Shown: positions 42,936-55,885 of the stretch, piece after piece
Layout: every line of letters begins with the position of its first letter
Numbering within the stretch: the stretch's first letter is position 1
Source: Linanthus parryae
Taxonomy: Eukaryota; Streptophyta; Magnoliopsida; Ericales; Polemoniaceae
DNA: 64,000 nt
Direction of reading: 5' to 3'
Assembly: GCA_023055425.1 (NCBI GenBank)
Contig: JALGPY010000001.1
Span: 136,301,368-136,365,367, forward strand
Program-made: the position numbers and the translations under genes
Notes under the pieces: generated by a model
Seen by the model: only the letters and a program-made list of their open reading frames with translations
Databases searched by the model: none
Told to the model about the DNA's origin: nothing

Positions 42936-44870
42936 GTTTTTTTTAAACTCCTGCATGCTGGGCTCTTTGCCCATTTTGTTTCCTATTGTGGCTGTATTAT
43001 ATTTGTTGGTGATCCCGGTAGTTTGTGCACTTAAGTTGGCATTGTGCTATTTTAGAAATTAGTATGAATATGGTGTTACTTCTGTAGGGTCTTAAACTTA
43101 ATACTGACAGGATGTGTGATTGATGTAACTGCTGCTTTTAGTTTCCACATCGCTGGAAGAAGAAAATGAAACAAATCATTCAGTGGCAAGTTGCAAAGGT
43201 AAGGCTCTGTTTGGTTCGCAGTAAACCAACAACGTATGGTGAGAAACTGATATGGTAGAGCTATTTGGAAAAATAGTTGCGAAGGACAAGTAGGGTTTGT
43301 TTGAAATTTACTGTGATTATTCAACATCTTTGAAAGGATGAAAAAATATATTTCACCAAATTCAGGCACGGTGCTAGCTAGGCCAAACTTCATTAAAAGG
43401 GCAAAACCAACATAAGTACAAAGCAGTATGCATATTGAGCAAAACTTCAGTATACATTGAAATACTTTGAAACTATTGGATTTGAGAGTGCTTTTTATCC
43501 TCTATTATTCCATTTTCATATGAGATTTATTTCGGGTTTCAGAGTTTGTTGTTGCAGCAAGCTTAATGTGCAGTCCAAGTGGTTCTTGGTTAGTTCTATG
43601 CTGAATTTTCGCACACTTTGGGTGATTTCTTCAGTACGCTACCGTTACTTACACAAGCTTTCGTTCTTTCAGAGTATTGTGTACGGAAACGAGGGCAAAA
43701 AGTTGCTAACATAACCAACTATGGAGTTTATGTGCGGAAAGAAGGTATATTTCCGCTGTATGCTTCGTTCTTTGACAGTATTGCAACTCAAATCGGCTTA
43801 AAAATATTTTTAGCATACCGGTATGTCTCTTTCAATGGCTATTAACTGCCACACACAATGGATATAAAAAATTGTGTTTTTTTCTTCTTGAATAGATAGC
43901 TTAACCAGTAAGTCTCTTGAATGGATAGCTTATCCCAAATGTATAAAAAAGGGTCCTACCAAACACTAATTGTCGAATCAAACATCCAAAAAGGATAGGA
44001 AATAGGAATAAAAGCTCTGCCACATCTAGGGTGGTTTCAAATAATGGAATTGAGTTTAGGTCCTTAACGTGTTTATAATCTGGATAAACTGTGTTGCAAT
44101 ACTAACTTCACAGTTGTTTCAGACGTAATGGATTGACTGTGTTGCTGACGATTATGACCTGTTTGGATAGATTGTCCATTACTTCGTTGCTTCGGATTTG
44201 TAAAATTCATTAAGTAGTTATTATTCTAATATTTTTGTTAACAGTTTGATGGTACTTGATAAACCTTTGTTGATGCTTGTAACCGATTTGCTAATTTATT
44301 TGACTGGTACTATGTTGCTATTGTTATAAGTCATTCCAAACTCACCCATGGTCTCTTTCCTATTTTTCTTTGGCAGCTAAAATACAATCTATCAGTAGGC
44401 ATAAGTCAGTGTGTCTATAAAGTCTGAATGTTTGAAAAGCATGTTTGTAGATTCAGGATCAAACTTGGCTTTCTTCACTGGAAATTAGTGAAATGTTACT
44501 AATTTTAGAATAGCATACTCCAACCAAGCTATATGCCTTACCTTGTTTCACATTCCTAAACACCAACAACAACTCCTGAACAGCATTGTCATGATTTATC
44601 AGTAAACAAACAATTTGGACAAATAACTAACTTGCTTCTTCATCTTTCTTAAATATTTGTAAATTTTTTATATAACCATCTGATCGTCTATGCAAATGCT
44701 TTGCAGGTATGGTTCGTGTCTAGCTAAACTCATATATTTTCTAAAAAAAACCAACTACTTATTCCCAAGTAAGAATTGAGAAATATTCAGGAATAAAATA
44801 TAACATAGAGTGGTTTCTTTTCATCCTTTTTTCAGCCTCTACTTATCATACCTTGTCTTCAAACATTTCC
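42936..44870. other. Mostly unrecognised; possible exon at 43.14 kb
   Basis: A segment at about 43,140-43,197 lies between a CTTTTAG acceptor and an AAAG/GTAAGG donor and is open in two frames (one reads STSLEEENETNHSVASCK), so it may be an exon of a decayed gene. No other piece is recognisable. The gene leading to the ABCA-like exon at 44.87 kb could run through here with long introns, but that is conjecture. Confidence 0.35.
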
Positions 44871-44873
44871 AGC

Positions 44874-45013
44874 AGGCTGGACGCCGTCATGGAAATGTAT
44901 CCTGGCTTTGCTTTGTTTCGTCTTCTGTACGAGTTCGCATCCTATACAAAGCAGGTAAACTATGCCCATACCAGCGGCATGAAATGAGAAGATCTGAGTG
45001 ACAACAGCAATGG
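44874..45013 (+). pseudogene. ABCA-type ABC transporter exon fragment with stop
   Basis: The translation reads DAVMEMYPGFALFRLLYEFA, SYTKQVNYAHTSGMK, a stop, then EDLSDNSNG. Plant ABCA-subfamily transporters carry a matching stretch in a transmembrane half (pattern MExYPGFxLxRxLYEFxxY...GMKWEDLSD), where the stop here replaces the Trp (TGG to TGA at 44,985-44,987). A TTTCCAGCAG acceptor-like sequence precedes it. The match ends after SNG. ABCA proteins move lipids or similar molecules across membranes, and this piece cannot. The identification rests on my memory of the family pattern. No other exon of the gene was found with confidence. Confidence 0.5.
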
Positions 45014-45019
45014 AATAAA

Positions 45020-46259
45020 ACAACTCCCTATTGGGTCTCCACCGTGTTTCAGTTACAGAACCTCAGCGAACATTACGGCAACGTTTACTTTCGCAACTTC
45101 TGCAGATGCTAGGAGTTGTTGCTTTATGTTATCAGTACTTCCTGTGACCCGAACCTTTGTCGTTTCCTGCTGTGGCGGTTAGCTCAGTGCAACCGATATT
45201 TCTCTGAAATAGGCTCCCATAGATAGTTTCACCTTATAGATGAATGATATACATTAGATGAATTTAGAAGTATACAAAAAGAAGATACTACTGCGGAAAT
45301 CATTTCGTTTCATGCATTTAGCTCATGTATTATGCTGAGACTTGTTTTTCTGGCATGTATTCGAACTAAGCAATGGGAAAAGTTGTTCCATGTATGGATT
45401 CACCGCCGCTCCTTGCGCAACGCGCGCGGAGTGATGCCTAGTTATAAGAAAAAGCAGTTTAGTGATAGTAATAGTATGTTATGGTCTTGCTTGCCTTTCC
45501 GTTTCTATACTTTTTATTGTATATATTTTTTTTTTCCCTGGATAGGTATTTTTTTTAGGAAACCTGGATAGGTATTCTAGGATTAATGTTTTCCATTTTT
45601 TTCGTTAAGATTTTTCTTATCATAAATTTTGGAACAAACGATGTCTAAAAATAAATTTCAAAAACATTTTGGGTTGGAACTAAAAAAAATAGAGCTTTAC
45701 AAATAGTGTCTAAACTTCTTCCATTTTTTCATATATAATTTGAAAGGAACATTAAGGATAAGTTTTCTTTTTGAAATAACAAAATGACGAGTTTTGTTTA
45801 AGACAGGATAATAGTGTTTTTTACTTAGCCAAAGACATTCTTTAGAAAAAATTCTAATCCGTCCCACATGCTTACGAATTTCCCTTTGTAAAAATTTTAT
45901 TGTAGACCATTATTTGTTAAAAGTCAATTTCCTTTATTTCATATGAAATTTATTCTTTATTTATTTTACTCGTTAAACTGTTATTCCTATGTAGTTATAT
46001 AATTAATTAAATAGTTAAATGTTAACGTTTTAAACATCTTGTCTCGGTCGTATTATCAGAGTGCGAACGTAGCCTATGAGCACGACGCATTGATTTAGAC
46101 TCGTTAGTGTTATTGTAGATACCCGATCCGTGGGCAGACTTGCATGTGGATCACAACTACTATACCCATTTTCATGTGCAGTGATCTGCGAAAATCCAAG
46201 TTAGTACATAAGTACAATCTTTCGTATAAAAGTAAGTTACACGTGTATTTATTCCAAGT
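45020..46259. other. Non-coding, AT-rich
   Basis: No gene or clear element. Long T-rich stretches occur at 45,520-45,620. The right part may belong to the outer LTR-like block that is better defined from about 46,260. Confidence 0.4.
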
Positions 46260-49200
46260 TGAACTTCGTATTGCCTCTATACTCTTGTGAACCCGCTTTC
46301 GATATCAAATGCACGCATGTTGAAAATTACTTTCAACCTAACTCTCTTATAACTCGATTGAAGAATTATTAAATTGGTGAATCAAATAAGATATTTCTAA
46401 TTGAATTGGGCGATGTACGGGGTTATTTGTGTTGTGGCTCCGGCCGGAGGCGCTTTTAGCGATCCTCTAGTAACTTTGGACCTAGTCTGATAGAGGTTAG
46501 AGTACCGACCCTCACGGTTGGCCAATATGTATCGAGGTACTGCTTTTCAGGGGTTTTATTGTGAAATCTATAGAGAGCTATCTATGCTTGTAAGGATCAC
46601 TGTGGTATAAGGGTGTGGGCACTTAAGGTCTTTTAGGTATGTTTAGGGCGGAGAGACGTATGGAGCAGACCCATAATGTAACACCCCCATCCCAGAGTAC
46701 AGGAGAATTACACTTGGATCGCCCAGACTGTGGAGATGCCCTCTGCCAAGCACGAGAGTGCCCAACAAGGAGTCTAACCCTAACGGTTTTGTTGTAAGAC
46801 AGAATTAAAGAATCTGAAATTTCAAAAAAACTTACTATTATATCTCGTTTATGTGGGTGTGTCGACCCTCTAGGTGATTGCCTACTTCCCGGTCTCCCGC
46901 GTACTCACCTGCCAGGTATCAAAGGCAGTGATGTCACGACATCAGATTACAAAAAATAGAAAAGACTTTATAAAAAAAGTAGATATTTATATATGAGATT
47001 ATGAAAACGTTAACCCTGTACTCGTAAATAGATGTCCCATCATCCTATCTCACATGACGTAGTGAAGAGAATGTTATACTAGTAATTCCAAGTTATGAGT
47101 TAAGAACATAGTACATGAATTCCATATTTAGTTCCCCATTCCTGTACCACCCTAATCCATCCTGACATAATAGACCTTAAGTGTGCACACTCCCTCTGGA
47201 TCGCAACCCAGAGGCGGAACCTAGTTGTCTAGCCGGGAGCTAGCAATGTACCGGCCGTAAGCCCGTAGACCGGGTCCCATAAATGTATCAAGCCCGTAGT
47301 TCGGGTCCCATAAATATTTGACCATTTCGAGGTCCAGGGTACAGGAATCATTTATTAAATATATATACAAGTCATGAACAATACTCATACTTACATGTGT
47401 AGATGCGTATATAGATGTCCAGCTCATCATTTTATTCTTCCCCAAGTTCTGTATCTCATACTCGTAGACACGTATGCACAACTATTCCGATATTCCTCAA
47501 TAGCAAATAAGCAAACATGTGCTTACCTTGCAGACTGCCTAGTATTCTTGACCAACGGCGCTGATTCTTTATCCCGACAACCTCTACACATACGAGTGTG
47601 TAAATACTTGTTAGTACACGTCCTCATTAATGAGGTACAATGCATATGTAGTATCATAGTATCATTCTAGTTGTCTAGCTCAGAATGTCTATTTAGCCCC
47701 TGAAGTCACAGTCTTATCAGTACATTTCCTGACTGTTCCTGAACCCCTTAGTTAGGCATGGTGGCTAGTCTCTAGAGTTACTAAGTCTCCAAGTTTTCCA
47801 GTTAAGATTGTATCTCAAGTTCTATCTATTTACACTCGAGCCTTTGAGGTTTGTCTAATTTGAATTTAAATCCCTGACTAAGCTTGAACTCCTCAAACAA
47901 GTCAAACTACGTTCAACAGTATATGTTCATTTTGACACTCTCCGATAGTCATAGGGTTGAAAACTACAACTTTTACTTATTTGCTGTTAGGCCCCTAAAG
48001 TTTTGCAATAATTGCAGAAAGACCGTCGTATAGCTGTCTTGGTCAACATTAACCCGTGATAGCTTATTATAGCTCCAAATATCCATATAAGCCATGTTTA
48101 TAACTTCAAGGCACTGATTTTAATTTATACAACTTTCATGTGGAATTACGTTTTTGTCCCTCTCCTACAGTTTGGTTCACAACAGAGTTTCTTTGAAGAT
48201 CAACTCGGTCAAATTTGACAAACATGTCTAGAATGATAATGTGAATAATTTAGCTAAAGGGGTGGAATCCAGAAAAATTCATTTAACGGACATTCAGGAA
48301 CTCAAAGTTTGAATGGAAATAGCACAAATAGTCAACTTCACGGTTAAATTATGCAGACCAGAGAAAGAGATTGAAAAATCCATAGGTAGGATTTTGGGGA
48401 TGGATAATCAATGATTCTATAGCATGTTCAATATTTTAGAAACTCACAATAGACAAGGAGATATTGCCGGTTGAAATTGAGAAAAAACAAGCCCTGTTCC
48501 ATACTTGGTCAAAATTCAAGCGATTACAAGCTTAAGCTCATTGTGCAGCAGGTTTGCCACCAATTTTAGACGCAAACACATCATTACATGAGAGGTTCTT
48601 TTTTTGGATTTGATGATCATACAACCATCTTAAAACGGTAAGAGATAGGGGTTCAATCTAACCATTGAGGTTAGAGATACAATCCTTCATGTTTGTAAAA
48701 CACAGGTTGTGTCCAACCTTCAAGGACAAGCATTTTTGCAGCGAGTTATGATTGAATCTTGAGGGTTTTATAGGTTGATTCACACAACCCAATAAACACC
48801 AGATTTGAAGTGCCAAATGCAGGGAAGACAAAGAGACAAGACCCACCATATTCTGTTAACTAAGGAGGAAGATACAGCAGCCACAAAAGAGCAAAAGTCA
48901 TTGTTACATTACACGTCCAGGATTTACAGAAACATCAAATGATCTTTGAGCCTGATTTTGGCTCTTCTAAGGGTCAATTCACGGATAAAGAATAACAAAG
49001 AGTTTTTTGGGGGAAACTGCAATGAGTAACCAGGTCCAAACCACTCGCAAAAACAGTAAGATTTGGCTGAGATATGGTCGCGTTTTCAGGGATAAAAACC
49101 CCGCCGGAAAAACAACTCATTCATGAATCGAAATCAGTTTAATCTTGTTTCTGGGAAGTAATGGACATCCTAAAACGTATCACAGGGTTCCTAGGGCCAT

Positions 49201-50689
49201 CCCTCAGCTATTTTCAGCAAGAAATAACAAGTAAAACGAAGCTTACATGCTTCCCGTCGGACATGGCGCTTCTCCGGCGAGTTTCCCAGCCCAGTTTCCG
49301 GCGAAGGTAGCTTTCCGTCAAGTTACACATTCCCAGGCACTCCATTGGCTTCAAAAGGTCCTCAGGATCACAAATATGATAACTACTCAGAGTGAAAATC
49401 AATAGAGGAGGAGAATTAGGGGCAAGAACGAGCTAGGGTTCATGAAGTTCTAACCCAATTACTCCCTTCCCCTGCACTGAAACTCCAAATCAACTTGTGC
49501 ATTTTGATCACCATACCGAGGTGGTTTTTGGGCTACACCAGTTTTTGATTTCTTGAGGAGGAATGGGTGCTTCATTGGTGGTGTTCTTGGTGGTGCTATG
49601 GTGGTTGTGGAGGAAGAGAAAGAATATGAGAATGAGGGAGATGATGATTCCAGAAAAGTCCAGTGGCTGGAGAAGTCCCATGAGGCTGCCACCAACACTA
49701 GTGAGGTGTCAAAATACCTTTGACAAGTGGCACACATGCACCAAGGGGGTGCATGCGTTATTTCTCAAAGTTTAGGGATTTTTTTTTATTAAACTAGAGT
49801 TTGGGAATTTCTGAAAATTCAAACATAACTCCACTATTTGAAATTATTTTCCAAATAATTCTAGAAATTTGCGATTGGCCAGCAGTTCAAGCCGAAAATT
49901 TAATTCTAGAAAATTACATTCTATCCCCAATTTTCTAGTAAACGCACAACTGCCCAAACTGAATTCACACTCTTATATATTTCTTGTTATACATAATTCA
50001 ATAATCACCGTTGAATAAGAGATGTTACACCACTGACTCAAATTCTTGTTTATTATAGTTTAACCCTCTATAGAAATTTCAGGTGTGTTACTCGTAACTC
50101 TCAGGAAAAATAGGGTTTGATAGACCCTAGAGTGCACCCTTTGTGATTTCATCGTGATCCCCCTGTCTACATTGATTCCGTAGTGGCTCACGCATATGCC
50201 CCAGCTAAACTTAATGATTAATCGATAATGTATACCGTTTACTTTAGCATCGTGAATTTTTTCGTCTCTTCAACGTATAACTGTGAGCCCAATAATCTGT
50301 TACAAGCTGTAATATGTCTCTTACTCGATTTTTACTGATTACTTTTTAAAGTGGTTCAGCTTTGCTATTTCAACACACCACATGTCTATTGAACTGGGCA
50401 CTGAGACGATTCATCAACTTGCGCACTAGAAGAACTTAGACATCACGTAGTAATCATTGAACTATGTAATGTTTGTGTTCATTATTTTGAACTCCTTGTT
50501 AGATATGCTTTTTGTAAGTTTTTGTTCTTTAATTTAAATGAAGCTGTTTTGGAATTTCGTTGGTCACATTATGCTATGGAACCCAGATCCTCACTCTATT
50601 CTCAATGGGGCTCATCACCTGGGTGGATGACACTTTCTAAATTGCCGGTTCGGCAAGCCGCAAAATTTGGTAGTGTTACACATAGGTAA
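46260..50689 (+). mobile_element. LTR-like block A, split by a 3.35-kb insertion
   Basis: The parts 46,260-46,676 and 50,030-50,689 together resemble block B (about 53,280-54,366). Shared landmarks are CGATGTA, TATAGAG with GCTA, AAGGATCACT, a GTGGCTCA word and a 3' end reading CGGTTCRG...CAA(A)TTTGG followed by ATTACA or GTTACA. The ends have LTR form. Similarity is diffuse, so this is an old related pair, not recent twins. No coding region is seen. The left boundary is uncertain. Confidence 0.5.
46677..50029 (-). mobile_element. Long solo-LTR-like element nested in block A
   Basis: The ends TGTAACACCC (46,677) and GATGTTACA (50,029) are inverted and have the TGTAACA form common to plant gypsy LTRs. 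The block is 3.35 kb with no RT or integrase. A TATA-like TATATAAGAG lies at about 49,973-49,982 on the minus strand, near the left end if read on that strand. A 31-bp tandem pair occurs at about 47,260-47,322. The flanks CATAA and CCACT do not form a clean 5-bp duplication, so the exact ends or the solo-LTR reading may be wrong. Confidence 0.5.
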
Positions 50690-51595
50690 AGTGTTTACTT
50701 ACTGAAACTGTTCATAATACTATTTTTTTTTTATAAAACTAAGATAGAAGAAGAATCAAACGGTATTGAATAAGCTGGTAATTCCCGAACTGATTTTAAG
50801 CTCCCAAAGCAACCTCCAAAGTGTTTCTGATTATCCCAGGCTGCTAGGTCAAGCTGCTATAAATATTGCACGTATTTACGTGAATCATGCTAAAATTACC
50901 AAACAGCCACTGGCATTGGCCGGCTCCAAACTTGTCCCTGTTGCCCATGAACGGAGTCTTTCCTGAGTATGAACATAGTCATAGCCCACTTTCTTCAATG
51001 GCTTAGCCAATTTTATCACATTCTCCTTCGTGACTACGTACAAACGCATCCGGTCCCGCGTATGAGCGCATGCAGTGCAATTGGCCTTCCTTGCTTAGCC
51101 ATTTTTTGAGCCTTCTACCCTCTTTGTGTGTATGAGCGCATAATTCGTACGTATGAACGCGGACTTAGCCTCTCCACTCTTTCCCTATCTTCTCTGACTG
51201 TGTATGAATGCAAGATTTCTTATTTCAGCACTTCCTTGCTCCCTAGATATGTAGCCACTCATGTGTATGAACGCAGACATGGACTTTAGTTGTCATTCCC
51301 TTACTTTAGCCCTTGTCAAATCCTTCCCCGAGTGATTTTGCAGCCTTCCAAAGATCTCTCGGGTTCTATTCCTGTAAATAAAAAATACAAATAATCCGCG
51401 ATCAAATCTGATATGCATAAAGGCATACAAAAATTACTCGAAATCATGATTAAAGCTCAAATCCAATCACGTGCATTACCAAGGCTTTCTAGGAACAAAA
51501 TGACTCAAAGTATACAAGAATTCGTGTAGTTCTTATTCGATTAAGCTCGAAATCGAACTCCTAACCTGGAGTTATCACCCCAAAGTTGTTGAATT
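50690..51595. repeat. Non-coding with spaced GTATGARCGCA motifs
   Basis: Between about 51,050 and 51,290 the word GTATGAACGC, GTATGAGCGCA or GTATGAATGCA recurs at least five times at irregular spacing, with CCTTCCTTGC, TTCCTTGCT and CTTAGCC words between. The frame at 50,766-50,966 has no recognisable domain. It could be part of an LTR or leader region of block B. Confidence 0.55.
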
Positions 51596-54366
51596 ATTTC
51601 AACCTTACCCCCATTGCATTAACCTCCACTATCCTATTCACTATCCAATCACCCACCTAGTCATCTTCCACCCACATAGAATATAATCAAGTGCTACCAT
51701 CACTCTATCATTCACTATCTCTTTATCTTTTTGTTCTATCTCTGTACATTGTTGAAGCTCTCAAGTTCCTCCATTGTTGAAGTTTCAAGTCCCTCCAAGC
51801 TCCAAGCATCCAAGAACATCTTCCAATCTATCTTAAGGTCCTAAAGTACGCGTCAAACCCACTCTTTTCATTTACTATGCTCATCACATATTCTTAGTTG
51901 AAACTACTTGATCTTGGGTTGCACGTGTTGTTAGTTTTAATTTCTAAGTTCAAAACTTATTTTACTTCATATAAAAAAAAGACTCCCAATTTTCATGGCT
52001 CAATTAAGGGACTGACTCAATGATGTTGACTTTTTCATGAAATCGCACTAGAACACAAATGTCGTTTGGATAACATCTTGTTAGTTTATTTGCATTTCAA
52101 GTATGTTTTAATCACTAATGTTGAGAGCATGTTAAATTCAATTTCATGTTCAAAATGATGATATTAGAGTAAAAATCATGTTTTTCCGAAGTTGCATGTA
52201 CCAATTTGAACTCAGTTGGAAGCATGTGAGTTAATAGTAATGAATTTTGGTGGTCTTCAAATCTAGACAGGTCGTGAAAATTGGGTTGTTTCTTCAATTT
52301 TCGTTATTTTAGAAAATTCAAACCATACATTTTCATAAACAAGGCTCAGAGAGAATCATTTTGAAAAAAACGCAACCATATATCATTTCTGGTCAAGGAG
52401 TTGTACCTCTCCAAAGCTGCATGTTCCGCAACTACTTCCTCTTTGGACCAGCCTTAGTGTTCTTGTTATAAAAGCACTTTCTAGAAACAATTTGAATCTC
52501 TTCGTTCTTGTGTAAAAAAATAGACACACATAGAGTTTTTTTCTGGAGAAGATTGCCCTTATCCACATTTTAAAGTAGCATTTATGATATTGCAAAGTGA
52601 ATATTTGAGTTTCTGACCCTTAGTATGTGCAGCAGTGAGTGTTTATTTTTTGGCCGGAGTTTTACAATAGACATGCATGTGATTTTTGCTAATTTTGAAA
52701 GTAGATTCTTGTGCGATGATTATCAATTTTTTTTCGTGAATTTGGAAAGAGTTGTGATAATAGAATTATTGCCCTAAAGTCAACACACATATTATGTTCT
52801 GATACAAGTCTAACAATCTTTGAGGAAACTTAACATTAGTACTTATAAGCTTCATATAGTTTTTTTTTGTTATTTTACCCTTGAACACTGACACAAGGGC
52901 GTTAGTGACATGTAGGACCTATGTGACATACCTATGTGACATAAAAAGTTCATGTCGTTGTTTAATTTGATTCTGTCCAGGAGATTTTATGGATGCGTGT
53001 TTGTTAGACAATCCATCTGTAGACGAAGCATCAGTCAAAGCCGATTACTAGGATTTCCGTTCCTATGCACACGTCACTCCTTCGAATCAATTGTAAGTAC
53101 ATATGTACAACCCTTACTTATCAAAATATATTTATGCGTGAATGTGAACCTTTCTTATCAAAATGTGCTAGCTATACGTGATGTTATTTTATATCGTGTT
53201 GACAAACTAAATGGGCATGTTTCCTATTTTGAAATACTTGTTATTGATTGCATGAGTGCGTACTTTTGAGAAACTTGTTCAAACATCCGATTGGAAACTT
53301 TCAATAGAAATCACCTCCCTCTTAACAAATTAGCGTACTGTATTATTTGGAAGAGTATGGAAAGTAAGTTTAATACTCCTCAAGATTATTGGGATATAAT
53401 TTTTAATCTTTTTTTGAACTCTTGATTTCTTAAAAGATTGTTGAGACAAGTATGAGTTTTGAGAGAAAAAGGAATTGAGATACTTGTAATAGAATTAGGT
53501 CGATGTATAGAGTTCTGCCTGATGAGTTAGGGTACCTTCGAGTACTCGAGTCAAGGGCTAATTCGGATGATAACCCTTTTAAAGGTTACAAATTCGCCCC
53601 CGGTGAGCTTATATGTACATTCGAATGATGCATCCAAGGAGTTTATAGAGCTATAGAGTGCTACTTATACTTTTTAGGATCACTAAAGTTTAAAAATGTC
53701 TACACTAAAGGGCTTCTAGCTATAATTTATGAATGGGTAACAAATGGGGTCCTATAACGCTTGGGTGATATTTGAGTTTCTGACCCTTAGTATGTACCCT
53801 TATTTTAGTAGTGGTTTGGGATCCTTCTGTCACATCGGTCCTGTTGGTGGCTCATGGAGCGAGACCCTCGACCCCAACCAACTGAAATGAAGTTGAAAGT
53901 TGGTTACTCATGAACTCTTACTATTTACTTGAATCTCATGTTACTTTGAAAGGAAATCGATTATAGTTGCTTTTAATGATTATGTTTTTTAACTAATAAC
54001 TGCTGCCCGGTCAGCTTTTTACATGTTATATGTCTTACTCGTTTTAACAGATTATTTTTAAATTGTGGTGTCTACTTTCGCTGTTTTAAAACTATCACAT
54101 GTTTACCATGCTATGAATGAGAACGTGAATCGAGGCGAGAATGTCGAACTCAATCTATATCACCTAGTCTATCATCACTACTTCATTTTTTTAATTATTT
54201 TTATTAGAAGATTTTGTAGCACTCGTTTTGTTGTAATGTAATTTATAAAAATAAAATTCTACTTCTAATTATTGTTTGGTCGCATGAACCATGAACCGAG
54301 AACCTGGGGCTGAGACCACTTCTCAATTTTGCGGTTCAGTCAGTCGTGCAATTTGGAGTATTACAA
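51596..54366 (+). mobile_element. LTR-like block B
   Basis: The right end reads GCAATTTGGAGTATTACA, like the end of block A (GCAAAATTTGGTAGTGTTACA). The left third (51,650-51,850) is C/T-rich with CTCCAAGC, CCATTGTTGAAG and TCCAAG words, typical of an LTR transcript leader. No coding domain is recognised, and the frame at 52,952-53,269 seems accidental. The left boundary is not defined. Confidence 0.45.
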
Positions 54367-54369
54367 ACC

Positions 54370-55228
54370 CAATAAAAAAACCAGTCTCTCTTTTCAATAT
54401 CCACCGAAACACCTAATAATTCCACTTCAATCGATCAAAACCTACCAAATTTAACGCAACAAACCTTTCAAGTAAATGGATAGACTGGATACCCAAATTC
54501 ACCAAACCAACCACCAGGTCTGCAGTCATGGACCAAGGAAACTAATTGGAGCAAATCTCAACATGTTTTATGGAATCGGAGAATGATAATCAATGAAATC
54601 AAAAGCACGAAAATATTTGGGTTCATGAATGACATCAATTGGAATTGGGTGCATAATGAAAGTTCCTATGGAGTATTTATTTGCATACAAATTTTTAATG
54701 ATCTTACCTCTAAGCTCTACTGTTATCATTATGGCGGAAACAAAATATGTTATCATTATGCAGGAAAAAGATAAAGCTTCGCGGATGGGTTTCAAGTCCA
54801 ACAGAAGCTAAAGGTCGCCGAGATTATTTGAAGTCCAGAAGAAAGCTTCAAATTTAAAATTTTCATATTTTATAATTGTATACAAGTTTGTAGTTGTCAT
54901 ATTTAAGGTTTTGACCTTAAAAGTTGTATGCATACATGAAAAAGGATAACATTCAACCATGTAATAATCATTAGGGTTCCCTTTATTTATTATGTTTCTT
55001 ATCTTGAATGTCCGATGTGGTACTTTTCAAACCCCCCCCCCCTCCTCCTCCACGTGTGGCATTCATTGGACTACACACGGATCTTTTTGTATGCGGGTGG
55101 CGATGAGAATGTGGTTTGTTAGACCATTCACGTGTGTGTGTCTTTGCTCGAATGGATCGCCGAAGACTGAAGAATCAACATAAAATCTCTTCGAAATCTT
55201 TCTATACCTCACGGCTACTAGATCAACT
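54370..55228. other. Non-coding, short frames only
   Basis: Frames on both strands around 54,568-54,811 overlap and have no recognisable domain. A C-rich run lies at about 55,031-55,044. Part of this may be decayed copia sequence upstream of the RT/RNase H remnant. Confidence 0.4.
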
Positions 55229-55885
55229 ATCATGTATTCCACAAGTCTACTATCAAGATTTATGAAGTTTTCAAGCCAAATTCCACTATGGAGCTGCCAA
55301 AAGACTTTAAGATACCTTAAGGTATGAAAGATCGTGGGATTTGCTACGAGCTTGTGGACGACTGAAGACTAACTGGCTACCTAGACAACAACTGGGCTAG
55401 ATCAGTCGAAAACATGAAGAGTACCTCAGGCTACACTTACACAGTAGGGTCACGTGTTATTTTCATAGACGTCAAAGGAGCAAGATTTGATGGCACAATC
55501 CTCAACTAAAACGGAGTATATACCAGCAACACTCGCAGCTAGTCAAGCTATATGAATAAGACATATTCTCGAAGACATGGGAGAGCAGCAAGGAAGATCT
55601 ACAAAAACCTACTGAGAAAACAAGTTTGCAATTGCAATAGCAAAGAACCCTATCATAAACAACAAAATTAAGCACATGCATATCAAATGCAACTTCCTAC
55701 GAGAAGCATTCGATGATGAACACATAGAGTTCAAGCGTTGCAGAACTAAAGGCCAAGTAGCATACGTATTCATGAAGGTTGTTCCAATACAGAAGCACGC
55801 AACTCTACGAAAGATGTTGGGAGTTATCAGAAAGTCCATTAAGGTGAATTGTAAAGTTAATGAACTTTCTTGTGACTTTTGATAT
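55229..55885 (+). pseudogene. Copia RT end and RNase H remnant
   Basis: In shifting frames the plus strand reads MYSTSLLSRFMKFSSQIPLW and QKTLRYLK (end of RT), then GICYELVDD, LTGYLDNNWARSVENMKSTS and GYTYTVGS (RNase H), and finally KHMHIKCNFLREAFDDEHIE, FKRCRTKGQVAYVF and LRKMLGV (RNase H C-terminus, usually KHIDxxxHFIREAVE...TExQxADIFTK...LREMLGV). These are Ty1/copia motifs in order. Its strand and sequence differ from the 33-39 kb copia element, so it is a separate, older insertion. The rest of that element is not recognised. Confidence 0.82.
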
